From an uncultured Pelagibacteraceae bacterium (lineage in GTDB: Bacteria > Pseudomonadota > Alphaproteobacteria > Pelagibacterales > Pelagibacteraceae), in assembly GCA_902553465.1 (NCBI GenBank), contig CACDKW010000006.1, positions 1 through 36,388 on the forward strand: a stretch of 36,388 nucleotides of DNA, read 5' to 3'. Every line of letters begins with the position of its first letter. The first letter of the stretch is position 1. Positions 1 to 9,377 of the stretch are shown piece by piece. The notes under the pieces are model-generated. The model was not told the origin of the DNA. It did not search any database and was given only the letters and a program-made list of their open reading frames with translations. The position numbers and the translations under genes were made by a program.

Positions 1-332
1 TTTTTCTTTACTCTTAACATATCTAGAATTGGTATTCCTTCAGTTATACATACAATTAATTCAATAGAAGCCTCAATAGCCTCTATGATAGCAGAGGCGG
101 CAAATTTAGCAGGAACATAAATCATAGAAGCATTTGCCTCTGTTTTTTCTTTTGCTTCTTTTACAGAATTAAAAACTGGTTTTGAAAGATGTGTTTGACC
201 ACCTTTTTTTGGAGTTACTCCTCCAACCAAATTAGTTCCATATTTAATTGCTTGTTCAGAGTGAAATGTTCCATGATTTCCTGTGAAGCCTTGGCATATT
301 ACTCTAGTATTTTTATTAACTAAAATTGACAT
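1..332 (-). CDS. sucD: Succinyl-CoA synthetase alpha subunit (partial, N-terminal part)
   Basis: The CDS starts with ATG at 332 and runs off the left edge, so only about 110 N-terminal residues are visible. SucD binds CoA and carries the phosphohistidine in the enzyme that converts succinyl-CoA, ADP (or GDP) and phosphate to succinate, CoA and ATP (or GTP). The visible part is the CoA-binding Rossmann domain, with the family signatures [15 protein letters not shown] and GGVTPKKGG, then the start of the next strand ending in [11 protein letters not shown]. The catalytic histidine lies in the missing part. It begins one base after the sucC stop, so it is the translationally coupled second half of sucCD. 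The identification is firm; completeness cannot be judged. Confidence 0.95.
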   Translation of the reverse strand, partial: MSILVNKNTRVICQGFTGNHGTFHSEQAIKYGTNLVGGVTPKKGGQTHLSKPVFNSVKEAKEKTEANASMIYVPAKFAASAIIEAIEASIELIVCITEGIPILDMLRVKK

Positions 333-333
333 T

Positions 334-1494
334 TTATTTTATTGCTTGAACTATTTTTTTTGCAGCATCAGATAAATCTGAAGCAGATATAATTTTTAAA
401 CCTGAATTATCTAGGATTTTTTTTCCTTCTTCAAATTTAGTTCCTGCCAATCGAACAACCAAAGGAACTTCAATTTTAATTTCTTTAGCTGCATCTACAA
501 CTCCTTGTGCTAAAATATCACATCTCATTATACCTCCAAAAATATTTATCAAAATTCCTTTTACATTTGTATCTGATAAAATTATTTTAAATGCTGCTGA
601 AACTTTTTCTTTAGAAGCTCCTCCGCCAACATCTAAAAAATTTGCTGGTTCTTCTCCTTGCAATTTTATTATATCCATTGTTGCCATTGCTAAACCAGCA
701 CCATTAACCATACATCCAATACTGCCTTCTAATTTGATATATGATAAATCGTATTTGCTTGCTTCTATTTCTATTTTTTCTTCCTCATTAAAATCTCTTA
801 GCTTTAAGATTTCTGGATGTCTAAATAATGCATTATCATCAAAGCTCATTTTTGCATCTAAACAAACAATTTTATTTTCTTTTGTTAAAATTAATGGATT
901 TATTTCAACAAGATTAGCATCTAGCTCAACAAACATTTTGTATATTGATTTAATTAAATTTGTAGCCTGCTTTTTTGCATCTAAATTTAAATTAAATATT
1001 TCTATAATTTTTTTACAATCTTCATCGGATATTTTTTTTTCTAAGTTAACATTGGTAGTTATAATTTTTTTTGGGTTATTTTTTGCTACCTCTTCAATAT
1101 CCATTCCACCTTGATCACTTGAAATAAATGTAATCTTAGAACTTGCTCTGTCAACCAAACATGAAAGATAAAATTCTTTATCAATTTTTGAAGATGACTC
1201 AACATAAAGCCTTTTGACATTTCTTCCTTGAGGTCCCGTTTGGTGGGTAATCAAATTTTTTCCTAACATTTCTTTAGCTGCTACACCCAATTCTTCTATT
1301 GTATTAATGATTTTTATTCCTCCTGCCTTTCCTCTTCCACCGGCATGAATCTGTGCTTTTAAAACTAATTTTTCTGTTTTTAGTAACTTTGCTTTTTCTA
1401 ATAATTCTTCTACTGAGTGTGAAAAAACACCATCTGGTACAGCTGCTCCATATTTTTTTAAAATTTCTTTAGCTTGGTGCTCGTGAATATTCAT
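334..1494 (-). CDS. sucC: Succinyl-CoA synthetase (ADP/GDP-forming) beta subunit
   Basis: The 386-residue product has normal family length. It is the nucleotide-binding and specificity subunit of the TCA-cycle succinyl-CoA synthetase. It opens with [12 protein letters not shown], the conserved N-terminus of the ATP-grasp domain, and has the [13 protein letters not shown] nucleotide-binding stretch near residue 47. [18 protein letters not shown] follows near 214, and the C-terminal ligase domain contains [10 protein letters not shown] near 318. The ATG at 1494 lies two bases downstream of the mdh stop and the stop is one base from sucD, placing it in an mdh-sucC-sucD unit. The open frames on the opposite strand here are shadows. 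Function is certain by family signature. Confidence 0.97.
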   Translation of the reverse strand: MNIHEHQAKEILKKYGAAVPDGVFSHSVEELLEKAKLLKTEKLVLKAQIHAGGRGKAGGIKIINTIEELGVAAKEMLGKNLITHQTGPQGRNVKRLYVESSSKIDKEFYLSCLVDRASSKITFISSDQGGMDIEEVAKNNPKKIITTNVNLEKKISDEDCKKIIEIFNLNLDAKKQATNLIKSIYKMFVELDANLVEINPLILTKENKIVCLDAKMSFDDNALFRHPEILKLRDFNEEEKIEIEASKYDLSYIKLEGSIGCMVNGAGLAMATMDIIKLQGEEPANFLDVGGGASKEKVSAAFKIILSDTNVKGILINIFGGIMRCDILAQGVVDAAKEIKIEVPLVVRLAGTKFEEGKKILDNSGLKIISASDLSDAAKKIVQAIK

Positions 1495-1496
1495 TA

Positions 1497-2462
1497 TTAT
1501 TTAGAAAGATCTTTATCAATTGCTGAAGCTGCTTCCCATAACTTTTTAACTGCATCTATTGAGTGCATAAATTGACTTTTTTCTTTTTCATCTAAGCTTA
1601 TTTCTTCTATCTTTTCTACACCATTCTTTCCGATAATTACTGGAACTCCTGCAAAAATGTTTTTTACACCATATTCACCATTAAGATGAACGGCGCAAGG
1701 AAGTAATTTTTTTTCATCTCTTAAATATGCTTCAGCCATTTGAACACCTGCTGCCGCTGGAGCATAAAATGCAGAACCTTTTTCCAAATATTTAACAATT
1801 TCCGCACCTCCATCTCTTGTTCTTTGATTAATTTCTTCTAATCTTTCTGATGATAATTTGCCCTCTTTAACTAAATCTAATAATGGTTTACCTGAAACTT
1901 TTGTGAATCTTGGTAATGGAACCATTGTATCTCCATGGCCTCCCATAACCATTGCTTCTATTTCTCTAACAGGAATTTTAAGTTCAAGTGACAAAAATAA
2001 TTTAAATCTTGAACTATCCAATATTCCTGCCATACCCACAACTTTATTTGCTGGAAGTGCTGAGTATTTTTGAAATGCCATCACCATAACATCTAATGGA
2101 TTAGTGATGCATATAACAAATGCATTTGGTGCATTTTTTTTTATACCTTCTGCTACCTGTTTTATAATTTTTAAATTTATTCCTAATAAATCATCCCTGC
2201 TCATGCCTGGTTTTCTTGGAACACCTGCGGTTATAATAATTACATCAGAGTCTTTAATATCTTCGTAATTATCAGTTCCAGATAATTTAACATTAAAACC
2301 ATCAACTGATGATGATTGAGCTATATCTAATGCTTTTCCTTTAGCAATACCACTTGCAACATCAAACATAACAACCTCATCTGCTAGTTCCTTTAAGCCA
2401 ATTAAATGTGCGAGTGTTCCACCAATTTGCCCAGCACCTATTAATGATATTTTTTTTGACAT
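1497..2462 (-). CDS. mdh: Malate dehydrogenase (NAD-dependent)
   Basis: This 321-residue enzyme of the LDH/MDH superfamily interconverts malate and oxaloacetate with NAD in the cytoplasm. Visible features are the Rossmann glycine motif GAGQIG at residues 9-14, Arg83 in the flexible loop [13 protein letters not shown], the ICITNPLD strand, and catalytic His176 in [12 protein letters not shown]. Arg83 sits where lactate dehydrogenases have Gln, which marks malate specificity. It follows mmsA by five bases and precedes sucC by two. The length is typical for the alphaproteobacterial LDH-like MDH. I see nothing odd. Confidence 0.97.
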   Translation of the reverse strand: MSKKISLIGAGQIGGTLAHLIGLKELADEVVMFDVASGIAKGKALDIAQSSSVDGFNVKLSGTDNYEDIKDSDVIIITAGVPRKPGMSRDDLLGINLKIIKQVAEGIKKNAPNAFVICITNPLDVMVMAFQKYSALPANKVVGMAGILDSSRFKLFLSLELKIPVREIEAMVMGGHGDTMVPLPRFTKVSGKPLLDLVKEGKLSSERLEEINQRTRDGGAEIVKYLEKGSAFYAPAAAGVQMAEAYLRDEKKLLPCAVHLNGEYGVKNIFAGVPVIIGKNGVEKIEEISLDEKEKSQFMHSIDAVKKLWEAASAIDKDLSK

Positions 2463-2467
2463 TTTTT

Positions 2468-3961
2468 TTACTTCATTGTTGGCATAACAAATTCAGGATC
2501 TGATCTTATTCCAGATGGCCATCTTGAAGTTATTGTTTTAAGTTTTGTATAAAATCTTACACCTTCTACACCATGCATATGTTGATCTCCAAATAATGAT
2601 CTTTTCCATCCACCAAAACTATGAAATGCTACTGGAACAGGTATAGGTATATTTATACCAACCATTCCAATTTTAATATTACTAGCAAATGTCCTTCCAA
2701 CATCTCCGTCTCTAGTGTATATACTCGTTCCATTACCAAACTCATGGTTATTAATTAAATTTGTAGCTTCATCAAAATCTTTAACTCTAACCACCGAAAG
2801 TACTGGTCCAAAAATTTCTTCTTTATAAATTCTCATATTTTCTTTTACATGATCAAACAAACATCCACCTATGTAGTAACCATTTTCATAGCCTTGTAAT
2901 TTTAAATTTCTTCCATCAACTACTAATTTTGCTCCTTCTTTAACTCCTAGATCAACATAACCCTTTACTTTTTCTAAATGTTCTTTTGTGACTAATGGCC
3001 CCATTTCGGATTTTTTATCCATACCCGGGCCAACTTTTAGTGCTTCAACTTTTTTTGACAATTCATTAACTAAATTATCTCCAATATTTCCAACTGCGAC
3101 TGCGACTGACTGAGCCATACATCTTTCACCAGCAGATCCATAAGCTGCACCCATTAAACCATTAACAGCTTGGTCTAAATCACAATCAGGCATCACAACA
3201 CAATGATTTTTTGCTCCTCCCAAAGCTTGAACTCTTTTTTCATTTTTTGCTGCATTCTCATATATATATTTTGCAATCGGAGTTGATCCCACAAAACTTA
3301 CAGCTTTAATATCTTTGTTAGTCAAAATTGCATCAACTACTTCCTTATCACCATTGATTACATTAAATACACCATCCGGTAATCCAGCTTCTTGAAATAA
3401 CTCTGCTAATTTAATTGAAATAGATGGATCTTTTTCTGATGGTTTTAATACAAAAGTATTTCCACAAGCAATAGCCATTGGAAACATCCACATTGGAACC
3501 ATCGCTGGAAAATTAAAAGGAGTTATACCTGCACAAACACCAAGTGGTTGCCTAATTGACCAACTGTCAATATCAGTTCCAACGTTTTCCGTAAATTCTC
3601 CTTTTAAAACTTGAGGAATTCCACAAGTAAATTCTACTACTTCAAGTCCTCTTATTAATGAACCTTTTGCATCTTCATATACTTTGCCATGTTCAGAAAC
3701 TATCATTTTTGTTAATTCGTCAGAATTTTTTTCTATCAATTCTTTAAATTTAAACATAATTCTTGCTCTTTGAATTGGTGGTTTCAAAGACCATGTCTCA
3801 AAAGCTTTTTTTGCTAAATCTACAGCTCCATCTAAATCTGATTTTGAACCTAAAATTACTTCTGACTCTTGTTCTCCAATTGCTGGATTAAATACTTTTC
3901 CTTTTCTATCAGATTTTCCTGGAATTATTTTTCCATTTACAAAATGTTGAATTAAATTCAT
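2468..3961 (-). CDS. mmsA: CoA-acylating methylmalonate-semialdehyde dehydrogenase
   Basis: The 497-residue aldehyde dehydrogenase belongs to the CoA-dependent MmsA/IolA family, which oxidises methylmalonate or malonate semialdehyde to propionyl- or acetyl-CoA, NADH and CO2. Evidence is the family-wide N-terminus around FVNGKIIPG, the [15 protein letters not shown] segment near residue 147, [12 protein letters not shown] near 223, and nucleophile Cys281 in [14 protein letters not shown]. That cysteine context is typical of MmsA rather than of generic aldehyde dehydrogenases. The C-terminus also fits the family ([12 protein letters not shown], then [13 protein letters not shown]). It lies between sdhB and mdh, so its acyl-CoA product is made beside the TCA enzymes. 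Whether the substrate comes from valine, beta-alanine or inositol cannot be told here. Confidence 0.92.
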   Translation of the reverse strand: MNLIQHFVNGKIIPGKSDRKGKVFNPAIGEQESEVILGSKSDLDGAVDLAKKAFETWSLKPPIQRARIMFKFKELIEKNSDELTKMIVSEHGKVYEDAKGSLIRGLEVVEFTCGIPQVLKGEFTENVGTDIDSWSIRQPLGVCAGITPFNFPAMVPMWMFPMAIACGNTFVLKPSEKDPSISIKLAELFQEAGLPDGVFNVINGDKEVVDAILTNKDIKAVSFVGSTPIAKYIYENAAKNEKRVQALGGAKNHCVVMPDCDLDQAVNGLMGAAYGSAGERCMAQSVAVAVGNIGDNLVNELSKKVEALKVGPGMDKKSEMGPLVTKEHLEKVKGYVDLGVKEGAKLVVDGRNLKLQGYENGYYIGGCLFDHVKENMRIYKEEIFGPVLSVVRVKDFDEATNLINNHEFGNGTSIYTRDGDVGRTFASNIKIGMVGINIPIPVPVAFHSFGGWKRSLFGDQHMHGVEGVRFYTKLKTITSRWPSGIRSDPEFVMPTMK

Positions 3962-3985
3962 GCTAAAAATTATTTAATTAAGTAA

Positions 3986-4759
3986 TTAACCTGTTGCAAG
4001 CATTTTTTTTATAGATGCAATTGCTTTTGCAGGATTTAAGCCTTTTGGACATGCATTAGTACAATTCATAATAGTATGACATCTATAAAGCTTAAGTTCA
4101 TCTGCAACTTTCTTCAATCTCTCTTTTCTATCTTCGTCTCTACTGTCTATTATCCATCTGTAAGCTTGTAATAAAACTGCTGGTCCTAAATATTTGTCAC
4201 CATTCCACCAATAGCTAGGGCAAGAAGTAGAACAACATGCACACATTATACATTCATATAATCCATCTAATTTAGAACGATCCTCAATTGATTGTAAGTT
4301 TTCTTTCTTTTGATCTTTTTTTGAAATTTTTAACCAGGGCTCAACCGACTCGTACTGTTTATATAAGATGCTTAAATCTCCAATTAAATCTTTTTGAACT
4401 TTTAAATGAGGCAAAGGATAAATATTAATATCGCCTTTAATTTCTTTATGAGGTTTTGTACAAGCTAACCCATTTTTCCCATCCATATTCATTGCACAAG
4501 AACCGCAGACACCGTGTGCACAAGATCTTCTGTATGAAATTGATGGATCTATTTCATTTTTAATTTTATTTAAAAGATCTAATACTTTTGATGGACAATT
4601 ATCCATATCAACTTCATATGTATCTATACGAGGATTTTCACCACTCGAAGGATCCCATCTATAAATATTAACTTTTCTAATATTTTTTGAACCAGTTTTA
4701 TCTTTATAATATTCACCTTTTTGAACTTTAGAATTTTGAGGTAAATTTATTTGTACCAT
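3986..4759 (-). CDS. sdhB: Succinate dehydrogenase iron-sulfur subunit
   Basis: The 257-residue subunit passes electrons from the flavin of SdhA to quinone at the membrane. All cluster ligands are visible. The [2Fe-2S] set is Cys80, Cys85, Cys88 and Cys100 in [10 protein letters not shown] and the following loop. The [4Fe-4S]/[3Fe-4S] ligands lie in [12 protein letters not shown] (Cys170-Cys180) and [17 protein letters not shown] (Cys227-Cys237). Its ATG shares one base with the sdhA stop (TAATG), so translation is coupled. It is the last sdh gene in the order C-D-A-B; mmsA follows 24 bases later. Confidence 0.97.
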   Translation of the reverse strand: MVQINLPQNSKVQKGEYYKDKTGSKNIRKVNIYRWDPSSGENPRIDTYEVDMDNCPSKVLDLLNKIKNEIDPSISYRRSCAHGVCGSCAMNMDGKNGLACTKPHKEIKGDINIYPLPHLKVQKDLIGDLSILYKQYESVEPWLKISKKDQKKENLQSIEDRSKLDGLYECIMCACCSTSCPSYWWNGDKYLGPAVLLQAYRWIIDSRDEDRKERLKKVADELKLYRCHTIMNCTNACPKGLNPAKAIASIKKMLATG

Positions 4760-6534
4760 TAATAAACTCTTTCTTGAGGTGGAAAATATTGTACATCATT
4801 TGTTAATGTTGATCTATGTACATCTCTATAAGAAATTTTTGTTTTACTACCATTACACCAAGATAATGTATGTTTCATAAAGTTATTATCATCCCTTTTA
4901 GGATGATCTTCTCTTGCATGAGCTCCTCTACTTTCTTTTCTTTCATATGCAGAGTCTAATGTAACTATTGCTTGTCTAATTAAGTTATCAAATTCTAAAG
5001 TTTCAACTAAATCAGTATTAAAAATTAAAGATTTATCTTTTACTGATATTGAATCCATTCCTTCATAAGATTTCCTTATTTCTTCTACTCCTTCTTTTAA
5101 AGTTTTTTCAGTTCTAAATACTGCACATTTTGACTGCATAGTTCTTTGCATAGCTAATCTTAGATCGGCAGTTCTATTAGTCCCATTTCCATTTCTTAAC
5201 TTTTCAAATCTATCTAAGCATTTATCAGTTTCTGAGTCTGAGATTGCCTCATGTGGGGTTCCTGGTTTTACTAATTCTGCAGCTCTTTTTGCTGCAGCTC
5301 TTCCAAAAACTACTAGATCAATTAATGAATTTGATCCCAACCTGTTAGCTCCATGAACAGAAACGCATGCGGCTTCACCTATTGCCATCAGTCCTGGTAC
5401 AACTTTCTCAGATCCATTAACTGTTAAAACTTCAGCTTTATAATTTGTTGGAATGCCTCCCATATTATAATGTACTGTAGGAACCACTGGTATCGGTTCC
5501 TTAGTTACATCAACATCTGCAAATAATCTTGAAGATTCTGAAATTCCAGGAAGTCTTTTCTCAATTACTTCTGGATCTAAATGATCTAAATGAAGATGGA
5601 CATGATCTTTTTCTTTTCCAACTCCTCTTCCTTCATTAATTTCAACTGCTATTGATCTACTTACCACATCTCTAGATGCAAGATCCTTGGCCTTAGGAGC
5701 ATATCGCTCCATAAATCTTTCTCCTTTGGAATTTAATAAATAACCTCCTTCACCTCTAACACCTTCAGATATTAATGTACCATGACCATAAATTCCTGTT
5801 GGATGAAATTGAACAAATTCCATATCTTGCAAAGGTAAACCAGCTCTTAAAACCATAGCATTACCGTCACCTGTACAAGTATGAGCAGATGTGGATGAGT
5901 AATATGTTTTTCCATATCCACCAGTTGCAATAATTGTTATATGAGATCTAAATCTATGAATAGTTCCATCATTTAAATTCCAAGCAATTAAACCTTTGCA
6001 CTCTCCATCTTTCATTAATAAATCTAAAGCAAAGTATTCAATAAAAAATTCTGTATTGTGCTTTAATGCTTGCCCATACATAGTATGCAATATTGCATGA
6101 CCAGTTCTATCTGCAGCCGCACAAGTTCTTTGAACAGTTTCATTGCCATAATTTTTAGTCATTCCTCCAAAAGGTCTTTGATAAATTTTACCATCTTCTG
6201 TTCTACTAAATGGAACTCCATATCTTTCTAGTTCTAAAACAGCTCTTGGGGCCTCTTTACATAAATACTCAATGCAGTCCTGATCCCCTAGCCAATCTGA
6301 ACCTTTGACTGTATCGTACATATGCCACCTCCAGTCATCTTCTCCCATATTTCCTAGGGCTGCAGAAATACCACCCTGTGCTGCTGAAGTATGGCTTCGA
6401 GTAGGAAAAACTTTTGATATACAGGCAGTTTTTAATCCAGCCTCACTAAGGCCAACTGCGGCTCTCAAACCTGCACCTCCAGCTCCAAGTACGACTACAT
6501 CGTATTCATGTTCTATAATTTTGTATGAACTCAT
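4759..6534 (-). CDS. sdhA: Succinate dehydrogenase flavoprotein subunit
   Basis: This 591-residue catalytic subunit of complex II oxidises succinate to fumarate. The dinucleotide-binding motif [13 protein letters not shown] is at residues 14-26. His48 in [10 protein letters not shown] is the expected covalent FAD attachment site. The active-site stretch [17 protein letters not shown] and the [10 protein letters not shown] and [10 protein letters not shown] motifs are intact. The C-terminal [20 protein letters not shown] segment is also typical. The start overlaps the sdhD stop as ATGA and the stop overlaps sdhB as TAATG. Length and motifs are normal, which matters because the membrane anchors next to it are unusual. 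Confidence 0.98.
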   Translation of the reverse strand: MSSYKIIEHEYDVVVLGAGGAGLRAAVGLSEAGLKTACISKVFPTRSHTSAAQGGISAALGNMGEDDWRWHMYDTVKGSDWLGDQDCIEYLCKEAPRAVLELERYGVPFSRTEDGKIYQRPFGGMTKNYGNETVQRTCAAADRTGHAILHTMYGQALKHNTEFFIEYFALDLLMKDGECKGLIAWNLNDGTIHRFRSHITIIATGGYGKTYYSSTSAHTCTGDGNAMVLRAGLPLQDMEFVQFHPTGIYGHGTLISEGVRGEGGYLLNSKGERFMERYAPKAKDLASRDVVSRSIAVEINEGRGVGKEKDHVHLHLDHLDPEVIEKRLPGISESSRLFADVDVTKEPIPVVPTVHYNMGGIPTNYKAEVLTVNGSEKVVPGLMAIGEAACVSVHGANRLGSNSLIDLVVFGRAAAKRAAELVKPGTPHEAISDSETDKCLDRFEKLRNGNGTNRTADLRLAMQRTMQSKCAVFRTEKTLKEGVEEIRKSYEGMDSISVKDKSLIFNTDLVETLEFDNLIRQAIVTLDSAYERKESRGAHAREDHPKRDDNNFMKHTLSWCNGSKTKISYRDVHRSTLTNDVQYFPPQERVY

Positions 6535-6860
6535 AAACTCAATCTAAATAATAAAAATAATGTTAATACAGGAATTATTATAGCAGATAAATATAGTAAT
6601 TTGTTTGCGACATTTTTTAATTTTTCATTCTCAATATAATCTTCAAAAACCTCACTAATGCTTAATGCAGAATAAAAATAAGCAAAAATAATAAATAATG
6701 AGAAAATAAATTTTGATGGCTGACTAGTAAAAAATAATAATACTTCTTCATATGATTTGTCATAAAAAGAAACCAGATTAAGTAAAAACCATAATATTAA
6801 AGGAACTAATATTGCTGAACTTACTTTTAAAAAAATCCATTTTTTTGTAGCACCAATCAT
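6531..6860 (-). CDS. sdhD: Succinate dehydrogenase membrane anchor subunit D, heme-ligand position altered
   Basis: The 109-residue protein has three predicted membrane helices (about 10-30, 51-70 and 85-107) and lies between sdhC and sdhA, where SdhD belongs. The family's quinone-site pair is kept as Asp74-Tyr75 in VFEDYIENE. Counting back 11 residues from that Asp, where E. coli SdhD and most homologs have the heme b axial His (His71 in E. coli), this protein has Tyr63 (FAYFYSALS). There is no histidine anywhere in the protein. It overlaps sdhC and sdhA by ATGA junctions. Identity rests on position, size, topology and the EDY motif, because sequence similarity of this family is weak. Confidence 0.85.
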   Translation of the reverse strand: MIGATKKWIFLKVSSAILVPLILWFLLNLVSFYDKSYEEVLLFFTSQPSKFIFSLFIIFAYFYSALSISEVFEDYIENEKLKNVANKLLYLSAIIIPVLTLFLLFRLSL

Positions 6861-7237
6861 AAAATTATATTTTTTCCTAAAATTAAAATTGTAAAAATAA
6901 AAGATCCAAAGATAACTGCTAGACCAGTTATATTTGAAGTTTTTAGTTCAAAACCATATCCCAAATCCCAAAATAAGTGTCTAATTTCACATAACGCTTG
7001 AAAAGAAAAAGACCAAACTGTGCCAACAATAAAAAATTTACCAATGAAAGTTTCAAAAAAATTCTGCACTAATTCATAATTCGAGCTTCCTAAAAGTAAA
7101 AGTGATACCCAAAAGCAAATTAGAGTTATAATAATTATATTTATAATTCCTGTTATTCTATGAGAAATTGAAATTAAAGATGATATATGCCAATTATAAA
7201 TTTGTATATGTGGTGATAAAGGATTTTTATCTTTCAT
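6857..7237 (-). CDS. sdhC: Succinate dehydrogenase cytochrome b556-type subunit C, heme-ligand position altered
   Basis: The 126-residue three-helix anchor has the recognisable SdhC signatures SPHIQIYNWHISSLISISHRITG (quinone-site Ser23, His26 and Arg27) and EIRHLFWDLGYGFE (Arg86, His87). In E. coli and most homologs a heme b axial His stands seven residues before the second His of this motif (His84 in E. coli). Here that residue is Gln80 in SFQALCEIRH. Together with Tyr63 of SdhD, both usual heme ligands look absent. The gene starts inside the last 11 bases of asd and overlaps sdhD by ATGA. Confidence 0.92.
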   Translation of the reverse strand: MKDKNPLSPHIQIYNWHISSLISISHRITGIINIIIITLICFWVSLLLLGSSNYELVQNFFETFIGKFFIVGTVWSFSFQALCEIRHLFWDLGYGFELKTSNITGLAVIFGSFIFTILILGKNIIL

Positions 7238-8237
7238 GTAAATTTTTTTTAATTAAGCTTTCAGCAATTTCAACTGCATTTAATGCAGCACCTTTAAGTA
7301 AATTATCAGAAACTATCCATAAGTTTATAGTATTAGATTGAGAGTCATCTTTTCTTATTCTTGAAATAAATGTTTCATATTTGTTTTCTGCCTCGACAGG
7401 TGTCATGTATCCACCATCTTTCTGTTCATCAACAACCTTACACCCTGGAGATGAGGATAAAACATTTTTTATTTCATCTAAATTACATTTTTTATCAAAT
7501 TCAACGTTGGCACTTATAGAGTGTGAAACAAGAACAGGTATTCTTACACAAGTTGATGTAATTTTAATTTTTTTATCTAAAATTTTTTTAACTTCATCAG
7601 AAGTTTTTTGTTCTTCTTTGGTGTAACCATTTTCTAAAAAACTATCAATATGTGGAATAATATTAAAAGCTATTTGTTTTGTAAAATATTCAGATTTTAA
7701 ATTTTTATTATTAAAATAATCTTGAGTCTGAGATAAAAGCTCATCCATTGGAGCTTTGCCTGCTCCGGAAACAGATTGATAAGTTGATATAACAATTCTC
7801 TTAACTGAATATAAATCATGCAAAGGTTTTATCGCAACAACAAGTGGTATCACCGAACAATTTGCATTTGCGATTATATTTTTATTTTTAACATGAGCCA
7901 GTTCTTTCGAATTCACTTCGGGTACTATTAAAGGAATATCGGGATCTTTTCGAAAAAATTTTGAATTATCGATCACTATAGTTTTTTCAGCCGCTTTATG
8001 AGCCCATTTTTCCGCTACAACACTTCCTGCAGCAAAAAAAGCAATTGTTACTTTTGAAAATTCAAATTTTTCTAAATCTATAACAGTATGTTCTTTACCC
8101 TTAAAATTAATTTTTTGTCCTGAACTTTTTGATGAAGCAATTAAATACAATTCAGAAATCGGAAAGTTTTTATTTTCCAAAACTTCTATTATTTTTCTTC
8201 CAACATTTCCCGTTGCACCTACTATTGCTATATTCAT
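7227..8237 (-). CDS. asd: Aspartate-semialdehyde dehydrogenase
   Basis: The 336-residue enzyme reduces aspartyl phosphate to aspartate semialdehyde, the branch point to lysine/diaminopimelate, threonine and methionine. It has an N-terminal NADP-binding motif GATGNVG (residues 7-13) and nucleophile Cys127 in ANANCSVIPL, where most homologs read NPNCST. It also has STYQSVSGAGK near residue 151 and RIPVLVSHS in the C-terminal half. It follows dmdA by 15 bases and overlaps sdhC by 11, so it joins the DMSP genes to the TCA block. The substitution of Pro by Ala before the catalytic cysteine is a mild deviation. Confidence 0.94.
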   Translation of the reverse strand: MNIAIVGATGNVGRKIIEVLENKNFPISELYLIASSKSSGQKINFKGKEHTVIDLEKFEFSKVTIAFFAAGSVVAEKWAHKAAEKTIVIDNSKFFRKDPDIPLIVPEVNSKELAHVKNKNIIANANCSVIPLVVAIKPLHDLYSVKRIVISTYQSVSGAGKAPMDELLSQTQDYFNNKNLKSEYFTKQIAFNIIPHIDSFLENGYTKEEQKTSDEVKKILDKKIKITSTCVRIPVLVSHSISANVEFDKKCNLDEIKNVLSSSPGCKVVDEQKDGGYMTPVEAENKYETFISRIRKDDSQSNTINLWIVSDNLLKGAALNAVEIAESLIKKNLHER

Positions 8238-8252
8238 GATGATTTAGTTATA

Positions 8253-9362
8253 CTAAATGAAAGGTAAATCGCAAACTTTTCCCTCAAAAACACTATCATT
8301 TATTGATATTTTAAATGTTTGAGAAACTTTAAAATAAGGCTTATTCAACATCGCAATACCAATCACTTTTTTAAAATGTGGTGAATAAGTACCCGATCTT
8401 AGATCTCCTATTTTTTGATTTTTTTCATTAATAAGTTCAATTGATTTTGAAACATTTATTTCTTTTGCATCAATTATTACTCCCATCAACTTTCTATTAA
8501 TTCCTTTCTTACTAACTTCTTTTAGTTTTTCTTTTCCGAGAAAATCAATCTCTGAGTCTAGATTAACATATTTATCTAATCCACACTCAAGTGGATTATC
8601 ATCATTATCCATATCATTACCATATGAAAGTAAGGCGCTTTCAATTCTCTCAATTAAATTTGGACATCCAGCTTTAATATTAAAACTTTTCCCAACTTCA
8701 AATAATTTATCATATAAAGAAAGACCTGATTTTGTATTTTCAACATAGATCTCATAACCTCCTTGTTTTGACCACCCTGATCTAGCAATTAAATGTTTTG
8801 CTCCATCAAATTCAAAATAATCAAAACCAAAAAATTTCATTTCTGTAATTTTTTTCCCAAATATTTTTTCCATAAGATTAAAAGATTTGGGCCCTTGTAC
8901 TGCTAATATATCAACATTTGGTTCAAATATTTTAACATCAAATTTTTTTCCAATTGCCAAGCCTTTTGCAAATAAAATAACATCTGAATCTGCTATTGAA
9001 ATCCACCATCTATCTTCAGCAAGTTTTAAAATTACTGGATCATTTATTAAACCTGCTTTATCATCTATAATTGGACAATAATAACATCTTCCTACTTTAG
9101 ATTTTGAAAGATCTCTACAAGTCATTAACTGAACTAATTTTGCAGAATCTTTTCCTGAAATTTCAACTTGTCTTTCCCCTGCAACATCCCAAACTTGTAC
9201 ATTTTCTTTAAGATGATGATATGAATCTTCTAAAGAGCCGAAGGCTGCTGGTAAAAGCATATGGTTATAAGATGTATAAGCAGTCACACCTTGCTTTTCA
9301 ATTCTTGATGTATAAGGGGTACTTCTAAGTCTTCTTGATCTTGCTATTGAATAATTTTTCAT
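8253..9362 (-). CDS. dmdA: DMSP demethylase (tetrahydrofolate-dependent)
   Basis: The 369-residue GcvT-fold methyltransferase moves one S-methyl of dimethylsulfoniopropionate to tetrahydrofolate, giving methylmercaptopropionate and 5-methyl-THF. It matches my memory of the Pelagibacter DmdA in length and along the sequence, including the start [17 protein letters not shown] and the end VCDLPFI. Trp197 in [11 protein letters not shown] sits at the position reported to stack on the DMSP sulfonium, and Tyr206 is conserved nearby. A true glycine-cleavage T protein would read GYTGEDGYE here and would normally sit with gcvH and gcvP, which are absent. dmdB and dmdC lie directly upstream in the same run, which supports the call. 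Confidence 0.96.
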   Translation of the reverse strand: MKNYSIARSRRLRSTPYTSRIEKQGVTAYTSYNHMLLPAAFGSLEDSYHHLKENVQVWDVAGERQVEISGKDSAKLVQLMTCRDLSKSKVGRCYYCPIIDDKAGLINDPVILKLAEDRWWISIADSDVILFAKGLAIGKKFDVKIFEPNVDILAVQGPKSFNLMEKIFGKKITEMKFFGFDYFEFDGAKHLIARSGWSKQGGYEIYVENTKSGLSLYDKLFEVGKSFNIKAGCPNLIERIESALLSYGNDMDNDDNPLECGLDKYVNLDSEIDFLGKEKLKEVSKKGINRKLMGVIIDAKEINVSKSIELINEKNQKIGDLRSGTYSPHFKKVIGIAMLNKPYFKVSQTFKISINDSVFEGKVCDLPFI

Positions 9363-9377
9363 ATTTTTTAAAATTTA

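Noticed and set aside
8253-9362. dmdA as glycine cleavage T protein (gcvT)
   Set aside because: It shares the fold, but the GWSKQGGYE active-site segment, the dmdB/dmdC neighbours and the close match to Pelagibacter DmdA point to DMSP demethylase.
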